The notes: generated from the sequence alone by a model not told the origin. DNA of 7,372 bases from Chlamydia trachomatis (GCA_945870925.1 CAMBTZ010000068.1:1-7372); one strand, 5' to 3'. Positions 1-6,097 are shown, counted from the first letter of the stretch. Numbers and translations: made by a program.

Positions 1-140
1 CCCAGCTCATGAAAGAGCACTGACACAAAAATAATACCGACCCAAACTAGTGTCCATAAAAAATCGTACGAATTTAAATAACCTATTAGCGCAGCAGTCA
101 AAAAGAATGCCGGCGAAATTTTTAGTGGTATACGTCTCAT
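1..140 (-). CDS. M50 (site-2 protease) family membrane zinc metalloprotease, N-terminal fragment
   Basis: The first 46 complete codons of a minus-strand gene are present; the rest lies beyond the left edge. The peptide starts MRRIPLKISPAFF, continues as a hydrophobic segment (about residues 11-22), and has a second one (about 28-43) that runs straight into HELG at residues 44-47. An HExxH zinc motif at the end of a transmembrane helix is the signature of M50/SpoIVFB-like intramembrane proteases, which cut substrates within the membrane; the final His of the motif is just outside the window. The ATG overlaps the sucD stop as ATGA (140-137), so the gene is probably translated by coupling to sucD, as the third cistron of the sucCD transcript. 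Substrate unknown. Family call fairly likely from motif and topology, but only a short fragment is visible. Confidence 0.7.
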   Translation of the reverse strand, partial: MRRIPLKISPAFFLTAALIGYLNSYDFLWTLVWVGIIFVSVLFHEL

Positions 141-1009
141 TTTAGTGCTTCCTGGATTGCTTTTCCCATGTCTGCAGGAGAAAGCGCAACGTTTGCCCCT
201 GCTTTTTGTAAAGCGTCTATTTTATCCTTTGCACCTCCTTTTCCACCAGAAATAATTGCACCTGCATGCCCCATACGTTTTCCTGAAGGCGCTGTCTGCC
301 CCGCTATAAAAGCCGCCACAGGTTTTTTTGAATTCAATTTAATCCATTCTGCAGCCTCTTCTTCTGCCGATCCTCCAATCTCTCCTATTAAAAGAATCCC
401 TTTAGTCTCCGGATCTTTTTCAAACTCAATTAAAAGATCGATAAAGTTTGTGCCATTTGTCGGATCGCCCCCAATACCTACACATGTTGTCTGACCTAAA
501 CCAAGCTTAGTTGTCTGCCAAACTGCTTCATATGTCAGCGTACCTGATCTAGAGATGATCCCTATTTTACCGGGTTTGTGGATATAGCCGGGCATGATCC
601 CTATCTTACACTGCCCTGGCGTAATAATTCCCGGACAATTAGGGCCGATTAGTCGCGATTTACTCCTCTTCATAACTTGCTTAACTTTAAGCATATCAAA
701 TAAAGGTATTCCTTCGGTGATACAGATAATTAGAGCTATACCTGCTTCCTCTGCTTCTAATATTGCATCCGCTGCAAATTTGGGAGGTACAAAAATCATT
801 GTTGCATCAGGTTTTACCGCATCAACAGACTCTTTCACCGAATTAAAAATCGGTAATCCAAGCTCTGTCTCCATCCCACCCTTTCCAGGAGTCACACCAC
901 CTACAACTAATGTTCCATACTCATAACATTGCTCTGTGTGAAAACTACCGGCACTTCCCGTTATTCCCTGACAAATTAACTTCGTATTCTTATTTACTAG
1001 TATTGGCAT
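137..1009 (-). CDS. sucD: Succinyl-CoA synthetase (ADP/GDP-forming) alpha subunit
   Basis: The 290-residue protein matches the usual length of about 290. It is the CoA-binding, phosphohistidine-carrying subunit that with SucC interconverts succinyl-CoA + NDP + Pi and succinate + CoA + NTP in the TCA cycle (cytoplasm). Visible motifs: the Rossmann-type CoA loop GITGSAG (15-21), IGPNCPG (121-127), SRSGTLTYE (153-161), VGIGGDP (177-183), and GKRMGHAGAI with the phosphorylated His at 248 (E. coli His246 equivalent). The open frame extends 8 codons further upstream, but the ATG at 1009 is chosen because SucD proteins begin MxILxxKNTK and because an AAGGTGG ribosome site lies 6 nt upstream. The start lies inside the sucC end (20-bp overlap) and the stop overlaps the next start by 4 bp, so this is a coupled operon. 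No key residue is missing. Confidence 0.97.
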   Translation of the reverse strand: MPILVNKNTKLICQGITGSAGSFHTEQCYEYGTLVVGGVTPGKGGMETELGLPIFNSVKESVDAVKPDATMIFVPPKFAADAILEAEEAGIALIICITEGIPLFDMLKVKQVMKRSKSRLIGPNCPGIITPGQCKIGIMPGYIHKPGKIGIISRSGTLTYEAVWQTTKLGLGQTTCVGIGGDPTNGTNFIDLLIEFEKDPETKGILLIGEIGGSAEEEAAEWIKLNSKKPVAAFIAGQTAPSGKRMGHAGAIISGGKGGAKDKIDALQKAGANVALSPADMGKAIQEALK

Positions 1010-2159
1010 GCGCGACCACCTTTTTAGCTGCATCTGTTAAATCATCGGCTGCAATAATTTTAAGTCCCGATTGTCTTAATAGCTCTTTTCCTTGCTCTAC
1101 ATTAGTCCCTTCTAGACGAACGACAAGCGGCACTTTAATGTGAAGCTCCTTTGCTGCCGAAATAATACCTTCAGCAATAACATCACATCTCATAATCCCA
1201 CCAAATATATTGACTAGGATTGCCTTAACATTCGGATCACTCAAAATAATCCCAAAGCTTTTTGCGACCTTCTCTTTGTTAGCACCCCCACCAACATCTA
1301 AGAAATTTGCAGGCGCCCCACCGTGATACTTAATCAAGTCCATTGTAGCCATCGCCAGACCAGCCCCGTTAACCATGCATCCGATATTTCCATCTAATGC
1401 AATATAAGCAAGATCCATCTCATGCGCTACAGCTTCAGCAGGTGTAACTTGACTTGGGTCATACATCGCTTTAATTTCGGGGTGTCTAAAAAGAGCGTTG
1501 TCATCTACTGCAAATTTAGCATCAAGAGCCCATAAATGCCCCTCCGGATCCTCTATCAGAGGATTCACCTCTAATATGTCACCATCATTTTCTACAAATG
1601 CTTTGCAAAGACTCTTTATCATCCGCTTCCCTTCTTTCGCTGTCATTTCAGTCCAATCCATGAATCTGCAAACATCATCAAGACTCCCCTCATCTATAGT
1701 CCCATCTATTTGAAAATGAATCTTTAGAATCTTATGCGGGCTTTTTTCAGCAACCTCCTCAATCTCAGTACCTCCTTCTGGAGACACCATCAAAAGTGGT
1801 TTAGCAGCCGCCCGGTCAACAAGCAGTCCTACATAATACTCCTTTGCAATCTCTGCTAATTCTGAAATCATCACCTTATGACAAATAATCCCTTCAGGAC
1901 CTGTCTGCTTTGTGACAATCTTCATCCCTAACAGATCTTTTGTTTTTTGGATTATCGCTTCACGACTCTTTGCTATTTTCACTCCACCAGCTTTTCCCCT
2001 TCCTCCAGCATGAACCTGCACTTTTACAACAGCTTCCGTAACTTCTAAAGAGTCAATAGCTTCCTCAATGTCAGAAACATTTGAAACAACTCTAAAATCC
2101 TGACAAGGAATTTGATACTTACTTAAAATATGCTTTGCTTGATACTCATGTACATTCAT
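990..2159 (-). CDS. sucC: Succinyl-CoA synthetase (ADP/GDP-forming) beta subunit
   Basis: The 389 residues match the family length (E. coli 388). This is the nucleotide-binding ATP-grasp subunit, partner of SucD. It starts MNVHEYQAKHIL, as the family does. Motifs: VHAGGRGKAGGVK (49-61) in the ATP-grasp fold; EVNPL (197-201) and ALDAK (211-215), which supply the metal-binding Asn199 and Asp213; VNGAGLAMATMD (263-274); ANFLDVGGGA (284-293); VNIFGGIMRCD (316-326); and VVRLEGTN (346-353) in the CoA-ligase domain. ATP versus GTP preference cannot be read safely from the sequence. It is the first gene of the minus-strand operon sucC-sucD-M50 protease and diverges from ftsY. An AGAGGG ribosome site at 2173-2168 lies 8 nt before the ATG. 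No sucAB (2-oxoglutarate dehydrogenase) is next to it. Confidence 0.97.
   Translation of the reverse strand: MNVHEYQAKHILSKYQIPCQDFRVVSNVSDIEEAIDSLEVTEAVVKVQVHAGGRGKAGGVKIAKSREAIIQKTKDLLGMKIVTKQTGPEGIICHKVMISELAEIAKEYYVGLLVDRAAAKPLLMVSPEGGTEIEEVAEKSPHKILKIHFQIDGTIDEGSLDDVCRFMDWTEMTAKEGKRMIKSLCKAFVENDGDILEVNPLIEDPEGHLWALDAKFAVDDNALFRHPEIKAMYDPSQVTPAEAVAHEMDLAYIALDGNIGCMVNGAGLAMATMDLIKYHGGAPANFLDVGGGANKEKVAKSFGIILSDPNVKAILVNIFGGIMRCDVIAEGIISAAKELHIKVPLVVRLEGTNVEQGKELLRQSGLKIIAADDLTDAAKKVVAHANTSK
1016..1022 (-). promoter_or_regulatory. sucD ribosome binding site inside sucC
   Basis: On the minus strand AAGGTGG stands 6 nt before the ATG at 1009, within the last codons of sucC. It decides the start: the longer reading that begins at 1033 has no such site and adds residues absent from the SucD family. 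Its position inside sucC means sucD initiation is tied to ribosomes finishing sucC. Confidence 0.7.
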
Positions 2160-2167
2160 AATAATTT

Positions 2168-2209
2168 CCCTCTATTATTGTTATGTGTTACAATCCATCC
2201 AAAATTCAA
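2168..2209 (-). promoter_or_regulatory. Probable sucCD promoter and ribosome site
   Basis: Reading the minus strand: TTGAAT (2209-2204) as -35, an 18-nt spacer, CATAAC (2185-2180) as -10 (each four of six to sigma-70 consensus), then the AGAGGG ribosome site at 2173-2168. This would give a short leader that keeps the ribosome site. An alternative -10, AATAAT just downstream, fits the hexamer better but would start transcription within the ribosome site. The promoter is a weak prediction; the ribosome site is solid. Confidence 0.35.
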
Positions 2210-2212
2210 GGT
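2189..2212 (+). promoter_or_regulatory. Probable ftsY -10 box and ribosome site
   Basis: On the plus strand TACAAT (2189-2194) is a five-of-six -10 box about 25 nt before the ftsY ATG, and AAGGT (2208-2212) is a short ribosome site 7 nt before it. No convincing -35 is seen. The box overlaps the proposed sucC promoter, so the 60-bp gap would be shared by two divergent promoters and RNA polymerase could compete for it. Confidence 0.3.
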
Positions 2213-2219
2213 CTAATTT

Positions 2220-3149
2220 ATGTTTTCTATTTTTAAGACTGGTTTTCAGAAGATTAAAAACGCTCTTATTAAATCAGGCTCCTTCCTGAAAAGGGAATTA
2301 AAGGCCATATTTTCAGGACCTATTAATGAAGAAAGCTTAGAAAACTTAGAGAAAGTTCTTTATGAAGCCGATCTTGGCTCAAATATAGTCGCAGATTTTA
2401 TCAAAATCGTTAAACGTTTCCATAAAGAGCACCCAAAAGCAAAACCTGAAGACTTTCTTCAAGAGCTTCAAAGACGATCCCAAGAGCTTTTGGAAGAACC
2501 TCCACAGATTATAAGCAACGTACCACCAATTGGTTATTCTAAACTTATTATCATTGTCGGAGTAAATGGTGCCGGAAAAACCACCACTTTAGCAAAGCTT
2601 GCAAACCTCTATAAAAATGAAGGGGAAAATGTTCTCATCGCAGCTGGTGACACATTCAGAGCAGCCGCCATAGAACAGCTTGAGCTTTGGAGCGACAAAA
2701 TCAAAGTCGATCTTGTTAAAACACATAAAGGTGCCGACTCTTCAGGGGTACTCTACGACGCCCTAATGAAAGGAAAAGCTAAAGACTACTCTCTCATCCT
2801 TTGCGATACAGCAGGCAGGCTAGAATCTAAAACAGACCTCATGCGAGAACTCGAAAAACTCACTCGAGTCGCTCATAAATTTGACGAAACAGCACCCCAC
2901 GAAACCTACCTCATAGTCGACGCAAGCCTTGGACAAACCGCCCTAGAACAAGCTCGCATCTTCAATAAATTTACCCCCCTCACAGGAATCATCCTCACCA
3001 AAATCGATGGCTCAGCCAAAGGCGGCATAGCCCTCTCCATCTACCTCGAGCTCAAAATCCCCATCAAATTCATCACCTTTGGCGAAAAAATCGACGACAT
3101 CGCCCCCTTCGACCCTATTTCCTACACAAAAGCCCTCTTTTCCGACTAA
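2220..3149 (+). CDS. ftsY: Signal recognition particle receptor GTPase FtsY
   Basis: FtsY is the membrane-bound SRP receptor: it pairs with Ffh as a GTPase heterodimer and delivers ribosomes to SecYEG. The 309-residue protein lacks the long acidic A domain of E. coli FtsY (497 aa) and is the short form common in many bacteria. Residues 1-26 form a likely amphipathic, basic membrane-targeting helix, followed by the N domain (about 27-100). G-domain motifs: GVNGAGKTTT (114-123, P-loop), DTFRAAAIEQL (144-154, insertion box), DTAGR (196-200), DASLGQ (234-239), TKIDGSAKGG (260-269), and the FtsY-typical FGEKIDDIAPFDP (287-299), where Ffh would have a different tail and an M domain. It diverges from sucC. 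The second half has a marked change in codon use (see findings). No clear hairpin terminator follows. Confidence 0.97.
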   Translation: MFSIFKTGFQKIKNALIKSGSFLKRELKAIFSGPINEESLENLEKVLYEADLGSNIVADFIKIVKRFHKEHPKAKPEDFLQELQRRSQELLEEPPQIISNVPPIGYSKLIIIVGVNGAGKTTTLAKLANLYKNEGENVLIAAGDTFRAAAIEQLELWSDKIKVDLVKTHKGADSSGVLYDALMKGKAKDYSLILCDTAGRLESKTDLMRELEKLTRVAHKFDETAPHETYLIVDASLGQTALEQARIFNKFTPLTGIILTKIDGSAKGGIALSIYLELKIPIKFITFGEKIDDIAPFDPISYTKALFSD

Positions 3150-3211
3150 TTCTATTTACATTTAAGTCGTTTAATACGAAGTAGTTGTATGCAATTTTAC
3201 CTTCTTGCCTC

Positions 3212-3240
3212 TGTACTTAAAATTATTATTATGTTATAAT
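3212..3240 (+). promoter_or_regulatory. Extended -10 promoter before the 284-residue gene
   Basis: TGTTATAAT at 3232-3240 is a perfect TGn + TATAAT extended -10. A weak -35 (TGTACT, 3212-3217, three of six) sits 17 nt before the hexamer; extended -10 promoters need little -35. Transcription would start near 3247, leaving a leader of about 28 nt. The rest of the 3150-3274 gap is AT-rich with no gene. Confidence 0.6.
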
Positions 3241-3265
3241 TATATATATCACATATTTAATATAT

Positions 3266-3269
3266 GAGG
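3266..3269 (+). promoter_or_regulatory. Ribosome binding site for the 284-residue gene
   Basis: GAGG at 3266-3269 ends 5 nt before the ATG at 3275, good Shine-Dalgarno spacing, and supports that start. A weak AT-only stem (CATAT 3252-3256 with ATATG 3262-3266) touches its first base; too weak to call a switch. Confidence 0.6.
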
Positions 3270-3274
3270 TAATT

Positions 3275-4129
3275 ATGACAACCTTTGTTCCTGCTATATA
3301 CACACATGATACTGTCTACGCCCTAGCTGCATACAATAGTGAAAAAGAGCAAGACCCATCTTCACGTATCCGTTTAATTAGAAATAAAGATTATCCAAAT
3401 GAACTTATAGCTACGCACGTTTCAAAATTGCAAATTATTTGGGATAATTTTTTGTGTGCGTGCAAATGGCGAACTGAACGCAAATATGATACATCATGTT
3501 TTGCACAAATTATTCAAAACAAAAGCGTTGCTTTTGCTACAGACAACCGTCACAGACTCTTAATGCAAGCCCGTAGAGGTCTTGAAAAGCTATCCTTAGC
3601 ACTTAATAACGGTAAGCATGATAATGAAAGATCCTCCCTGAAATTCGCCATTCAAGCAATTTCTGCTACACCACCAATTCCTTTCCAAACAACCCTTCGC
3701 GCAAAATCTTCCCTAAAGCATGTTAGAGGAGATGATTCACCTAAATGTGAAAGGAGAGGCCATTTCGGAACCAATATTGTATTTCCTGTTGAAGAGCGAA
3801 AAAATCCTAAAAAATTAATAGTTCCTGGCCCGATCGTACCAATTCAACCTAAGAAACCGATATCCCCCACAATATCAGACTTCTGTAATTCAATTCAACA
3901 ACGAGGGGTCAGGAATTCCTCCACATACGCTACAATGGTTCATACTATTGAGCAACTAACAAATGAACTCGAATTGTTCAAAAAGAAGAATTCGTCCACT
4001 AAAGAGACTACTTCCCATAAGCAAATTGTTACCGCTTATGAAACAACAATTACTCGGCTTGAAAACAAACGTAATCAAGCATCTAGAAAGGCATCCCAAT
4101 ATGGGCAAAGCCGTGTTGAACAAGGTTAA
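3275..4129 (+). CDS. Unrecognised basic protein of 284 residues with C-terminal coiled-coil-like segment
   Basis: I do not recognise this family. The start is well supported by an extended -10 promoter and a GAGG ribosome site. The protein has no signal peptide and no membrane segment. Residues 1-130 look folded, with mixed helical and hydrophobic stretches (for example KLQIIWDNFLCACKW, 51-65, and RRGLEKLSLAL, 100-110). Residues 131-200 are low-complexity, rich in Pro/Lys/Arg (LIVPGPIVPIQPKKPISPTI at 181-200), so likely a flexible linker. Residues 220-275 are polar and helical with heptad-like hydrophobics (TIEQLTNELELF; ITRLENKRN). It is rich in Lys and Arg. It lies between housekeeping genes, has its own promoter, and may be lineage-specific; a secreted effector is possible but nothing in the sequence proves it. 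A +1 frame stays open beyond its stop, so a late frameshift cannot be excluded. Confidence 0.75.
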   Translation: MTTFVPAIYTHDTVYALAAYNSEKEQDPSSRIRLIRNKDYPNELIATHVSKLQIIWDNFLCACKWRTERKYDTSCFAQIIQNKSVAFATDNRHRLLMQARRGLEKLSLALNNGKHDNERSSLKFAIQAISATPPIPFQTTLRAKSSLKHVRGDDSPKCERRGHFGTNIVFPVEERKNPKKLIVPGPIVPIQPKKPISPTISDFCNSIQQRGVRNSSTYATMVHTIEQLTNELELFKKKNSSTKETTSHKQIVTAYETTITRLENKRNQASRKASQYGQSRVEQG

Positions 4130-4173
4130 TTACATTCGCAGAAATATTCACCGGTCTGTTATGGTTGTAGTTG

Positions 4174-4908
4174 ATGCAGCAAATTCTTCAAGACCTTAAA
4201 ACCTACATGATTGAAAACTACGGAGATAGGAAGGATTTTCTTATGCTTCAAGACGTGGCTTTTTCACTGCCCGCGATGAGAAAGAAAGAGATTATTGTAG
4301 TTAAGCCTGTTGCAAAAAAACCTGAGCCAATTAAAAAAGAAATTATCGATACTGAAGAGCTAGAGGAAGAACCCGCCCCCCATTCATTTATTGCTGATAA
4401 GCCAAAAGCTGAAGCCTTCTCAATTGATAATGAAATGCAGACACTTTATAAGAAAATTGCTCCTCAAATGAAGCTCTTCAATAATCCGCTCAAAGATGAT
4501 GTAGCAAAACAGATTCGAATGGCCTCGAATAAAAGATCTGATCTTCCTGAAATTCCAATACTTTTTGACCATTCAATTCAGGAACATCTTGATTTCCTGA
4601 CTAATTTAGCAAAGGCAATTAATGCCTCTTTTGGCAAATCTTCAGTAGTCAATATCCATGAATTTGAAGAAAAAAATCTCTGGAAGCCTCTGCTAACAAA
4701 TTCACAAATTCGTCTCATAATTATCCCCTCCTCTCTTTTAAAACATTCTCCTAATTTACACATGCTTTCTAAAGAATATCCCGGCAGACTCCTTAAATCA
4801 GTTGAAAAAATCCCGCTTCTTGCCCTCTCTGACATTAGCGACTCCCCCATTCGTAAAAAAGAGATCTGGAGCACACTTACCCGCTTTTTTACAGCGAAAA
4901 AATCCTAA
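4174..4908 (+). CDS. Unrecognised 244-residue protein with charged Pro/Lys/Glu linker
   Basis: Family not recognised. Numbered from the ATG at 4174: a helical N terminus (1-30, ILQDLKTYMIENYGDRKDF), a Lys/Pro/Glu-rich linker (about 37-80, including KKPEPIKKEIIDTEELEEEP), then a folded C-terminal region (about 85-244) with hydrophobic strand-like stretches LPEIPILF (124-131), IRLIIIPSSLL (179-189) and KIPLLALSDI (212-221). No signal peptide or membrane segment, so it is probably cytoplasmic. Start uncertain: an in-frame TAG at 4168-4170 blocks any extension, TTG 4171 and ATG 4174 lack a ribosome site, while ATG 4243 has AGGAAGG 8 nt upstream. I keep 4174 because the extra 23 residues look like a real helix. 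It follows the 284-residue gene by 44 bp without a visible promoter, so the two may be cotranscribed, and it ends 18 bp from the converging Inc-like gene. Confidence 0.8.
   Translation: MQQILQDLKTYMIENYGDRKDFLMLQDVAFSLPAMRKKEIIVVKPVAKKPEPIKKEIIDTEELEEEPAPHSFIADKPKAEAFSIDNEMQTLYKKIAPQMKLFNNPLKDDVAKQIRMASNKRSDLPEIPILFDHSIQEHLDFLTNLAKAINASFGKSSVVNIHEFEEKNLWKPLLTNSQIRLIIIPSSLLKHSPNLHMLSKEYPGRLLKSVEKIPLLALSDISDSPIRKKEIWSTLTRFFTAKKS
4228..4234 (+). promoter_or_regulatory. Ribosome-site-like AGGAAGG, possible alternative start at 4243
   Basis: AGGAAGG followed by 8 nt and an in-frame ATG (4243) would yield a 221-residue protein. It is the only good ribosome site near the gene's 5' end, but the same bases also encode Arg-Lys-Asp of the longer form, so it may be chance. 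Confidence 0.35.
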
Positions 4909-4926
4909 TTTTTCTCTAATAGGCTT

Positions 4927-6021
4927 TTAAACAGCTGAATGCCTTTCTCTAAACGCCCTAATTCGAGCCTTATGATTTTCCAAAACACAAACTCGAGAAT
5001 CATCATAAAGAGTTCTATTTCTATCTTTAATAAAATTAAGCATATCCGTTAATTGCCCTTCTGCAACTTGCAATCGAAATACTGTCACGCAGAGCGTAGC
5101 GCAGTGACTTCTTTTCGCCTTGAAATTCTCCGAAATAATTCTCAATTCAGCCGTTAAGCTCTCTTGTTTTTCAGCTTCATCGCTAAGCTGTTTTAATAAA
5201 ACCTTCTCTTCTTTGGCAATAACTTCTCTTGCTGTTTGTAACTCCATCTCTTTATGCAAATAGAATTCATGTAGGTCTGAGGTAGAATTCATAGCAGCAA
5301 GAACGCCTTGAAGTCCGGCCTGCGTCCTTTCTAGTCTATCAATATGAGATGTGTACACATCCATAACTTTATTTGTTGCTTCTAAAAGAGATCCGAATTT
5401 AGTTTCAATTAATTCTAACCTGCCGGCACCTGCAGCAAGAGCTGCAACTTCAGAATCAAATTTTTTTGCATGTTTTTGTATCGATTGCTCAAAAGATCCA
5501 AGAAGCTGTTCGTATTTTGTAACCGCCCCCATAAGCTTGTTATTTTCATCCTGAAATTGCAAAAGTGTCGACTGAAGCGATTGTATTTGGACTACCTGTT
5601 GATCGTTTAATTCCTTAGCAGTTAATAATGAGACTGACAAACTTCTTGCTATCGGATCAAGCTCGTCAATTTTAGCTGCTAACGCGAGGTTATTTCGAGC
5701 AAAAATAGTATTTTGTTTTTCATATCCACCAAGTTCGATGTTGCGTTGTAAGGAGTAAGCATTTTGAGAGCAAACAATTATTAGAACAACACAAAATGCA
5801 TAGGTTTCTGTTGTTAGTGGAGCTAAATGAAGCGACATCAATATGATAGCTGCAAGAGCGCTGACTGCAATTGCAACCGAGACAACTTGACTTGCTCTAG
5901 AAAACTTATCGTCACTGAAACAACTGCAACATTTTTTTTTAACAGCAACTAGAGGTCCTTCCATTATTCCTGAAATAACAAGATCTGATGGCTTAGGCAC
6001 TAGATTTACTACAGTATCCAC
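4927..6021 (-). CDS. Inc-like protein: two-lobed hydrophobic domain plus long coiled coil (candidate inclusion membrane protein)
   Basis: A 364-residue protein with no N-terminal signal peptide. Residues 1-45 are soluble and hold a basic Cys cluster, KKKCCSCF (28-35). Two hydrophobic segments, 46-67 and 74-88, are separated by only six residues (PLTTET), giving a tight membrane hairpin. From about 105 to 340 the chain is polar, alpha-helical and heptad-rich, predicted coiled coil. This topology is the defining feature of chlamydial Inc proteins, which are type III secreted, sit in the inclusion membrane and expose both ends to the host cytosol; IncA is the best-known coiled-coil example. The function here is inference from architecture only. 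The start is GTG at 6021: an in-frame TAA stands directly upstream, and TAAGGGGGTG (6034-6025) is a near-perfect ribosome site. Residues about 304-313 (SHCATLCVTV) come from a GC-rich palindrome and interrupt the coiled coil. It has its own promoter, diverges from priA, and converges on the 244-residue gene. Confidence 0.8.
   Translation of the reverse strand: MDTVVNLVPKPSDLVISGIMEGPLVAVKKKCCSCFSDDKFSRASQVVSVAIAVSALAAIILMSLHLAPLTTETYAFCVVLIIVCSQNAYSLQRNIELGGYEKQNTIFARNNLALAAKIDELDPIARSLSVSLLTAKELNDQQVVQIQSLQSTLLQFQDENNKLMGAVTKYEQLLGSFEQSIQKHAKKFDSEVAALAAGAGRLELIETKFGSLLEATNKVMDVYTSHIDRLERTQAGLQGVLAAMNSTSDLHEFYLHKEMELQTAREVIAKEEKVLLKQLSDEAEKQESLTAELRIISENFKAKRSHCATLCVTVFRLQVAEGQLTDMLNFIKDRNRTLYDDSRVCVLENHKARIRAFRERHSAV
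5084..5108. repeat. GC-rich palindromic element read in frame within the Inc-like gene
   Basis: GTCAC (5084-5088) pairs with GTGAC (5104-5108), continued by GC (5089-5090) with GC (5101-5102) across a one-base bulge; the loop holds the core GAGCGTAGC (5092-5100). The 25 bases are clearly richer in GC than the AT-rich gene around them. Read on the minus strand they encode the Cys-containing stretch SHCATLCVT. The core resembles that of short palindromic repeats I know from Rickettsia and other bacteria (GAGCGTAGCG between inverted arms), but only one copy lies in this window, so repeat status is inferred. Confidence 0.5.
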
Positions 6022-6024
6022 TTA

Positions 6025-6034
6025 CACCCCCTTA
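6025..6034 (-). promoter_or_regulatory. Strong ribosome binding site for the GTG-started Inc-like gene
   Basis: TAAGGGGGTG on the minus strand matches nine of ten bases of the complement of the 16S rRNA 3' end (TAAGGAGGTG); the AGGGGG core ends 5 nt before GTG 6021. It is the strongest ribosome site in the window and fixes the GTG as start rather than the internal ATG at codon 20. Confidence 0.8.
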
Positions 6035-6054
6035 AAACTATCTTTAAAGAATCT

Positions 6055-6073
6055 TAATAGCATTAATCTATTA
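6055..6073. other. Dyad TAATAG-N7-CTATTA over the Inc-like gene promoter
   Basis: A perfect 6-bp inverted repeat with a 7-bp centre runs from the -10 box of the Inc-like gene to past its expected start point. Such placement suits a repressor operator, but the sequence is pure AT-rich and could arise by chance. Confidence 0.25.
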
Positions 6074-6097
6074 TAGCAAATACTTTTTGGTTGTGAT
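6070..6097 (-). promoter_or_regulatory. Extended -10 promoter of the Inc-like gene
   Basis: On the minus strand TGCTATAAT (6078-6070) is a perfect extended -10; ATCACA (6097-6092) is a four-of-six -35 at 16-nt spacing. Transcription would start near 6063, giving a leader of about 40 nt. On the plus strand the same bases read TATTAT (6069-6074), a possible priA -10, so the site may be bidirectional. Confidence 0.55.

Noticed and set aside
168..1143. Plus-strand open frames opposite sucD and sucC
   Set aside because: They are antisense shadows of two strongly identified genes with no ribosome sites and no family resemblance.
3158..3180. Possible ftsY terminator (TCGT...ACGA)
   Set aside because: The stem has only four pairs and no T tract follows.
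3410..3419. GCTACGCACG resembling the core of the palindromic element
   Set aside because: It has no inverted arms around it and is an ordinary part of the 284-residue gene, so it is not a second copy.
3963..4199. 78-codon plus-strand frame overlapping the end of the 284-residue gene
   Set aside because: It lies mostly inside a better supported gene, has no ribosome site and ends in unremarkable residues. Kept only as a possible late frameshift extension.
4578..4874. 98-codon minus-strand frame opposite the 244-residue gene
   Set aside because: It is fully antisense to a longer frame with more protein-like composition and has no supported start.
4896..4914. GAAAAA...TTTTTC inverted repeat at the meeting point of the two converging genes
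   Set aside because: The stem has six pairs, almost all A-T, and lies over the end of the coding sequence. It is too weak to call a terminator, although a bidirectional one would be expected here.
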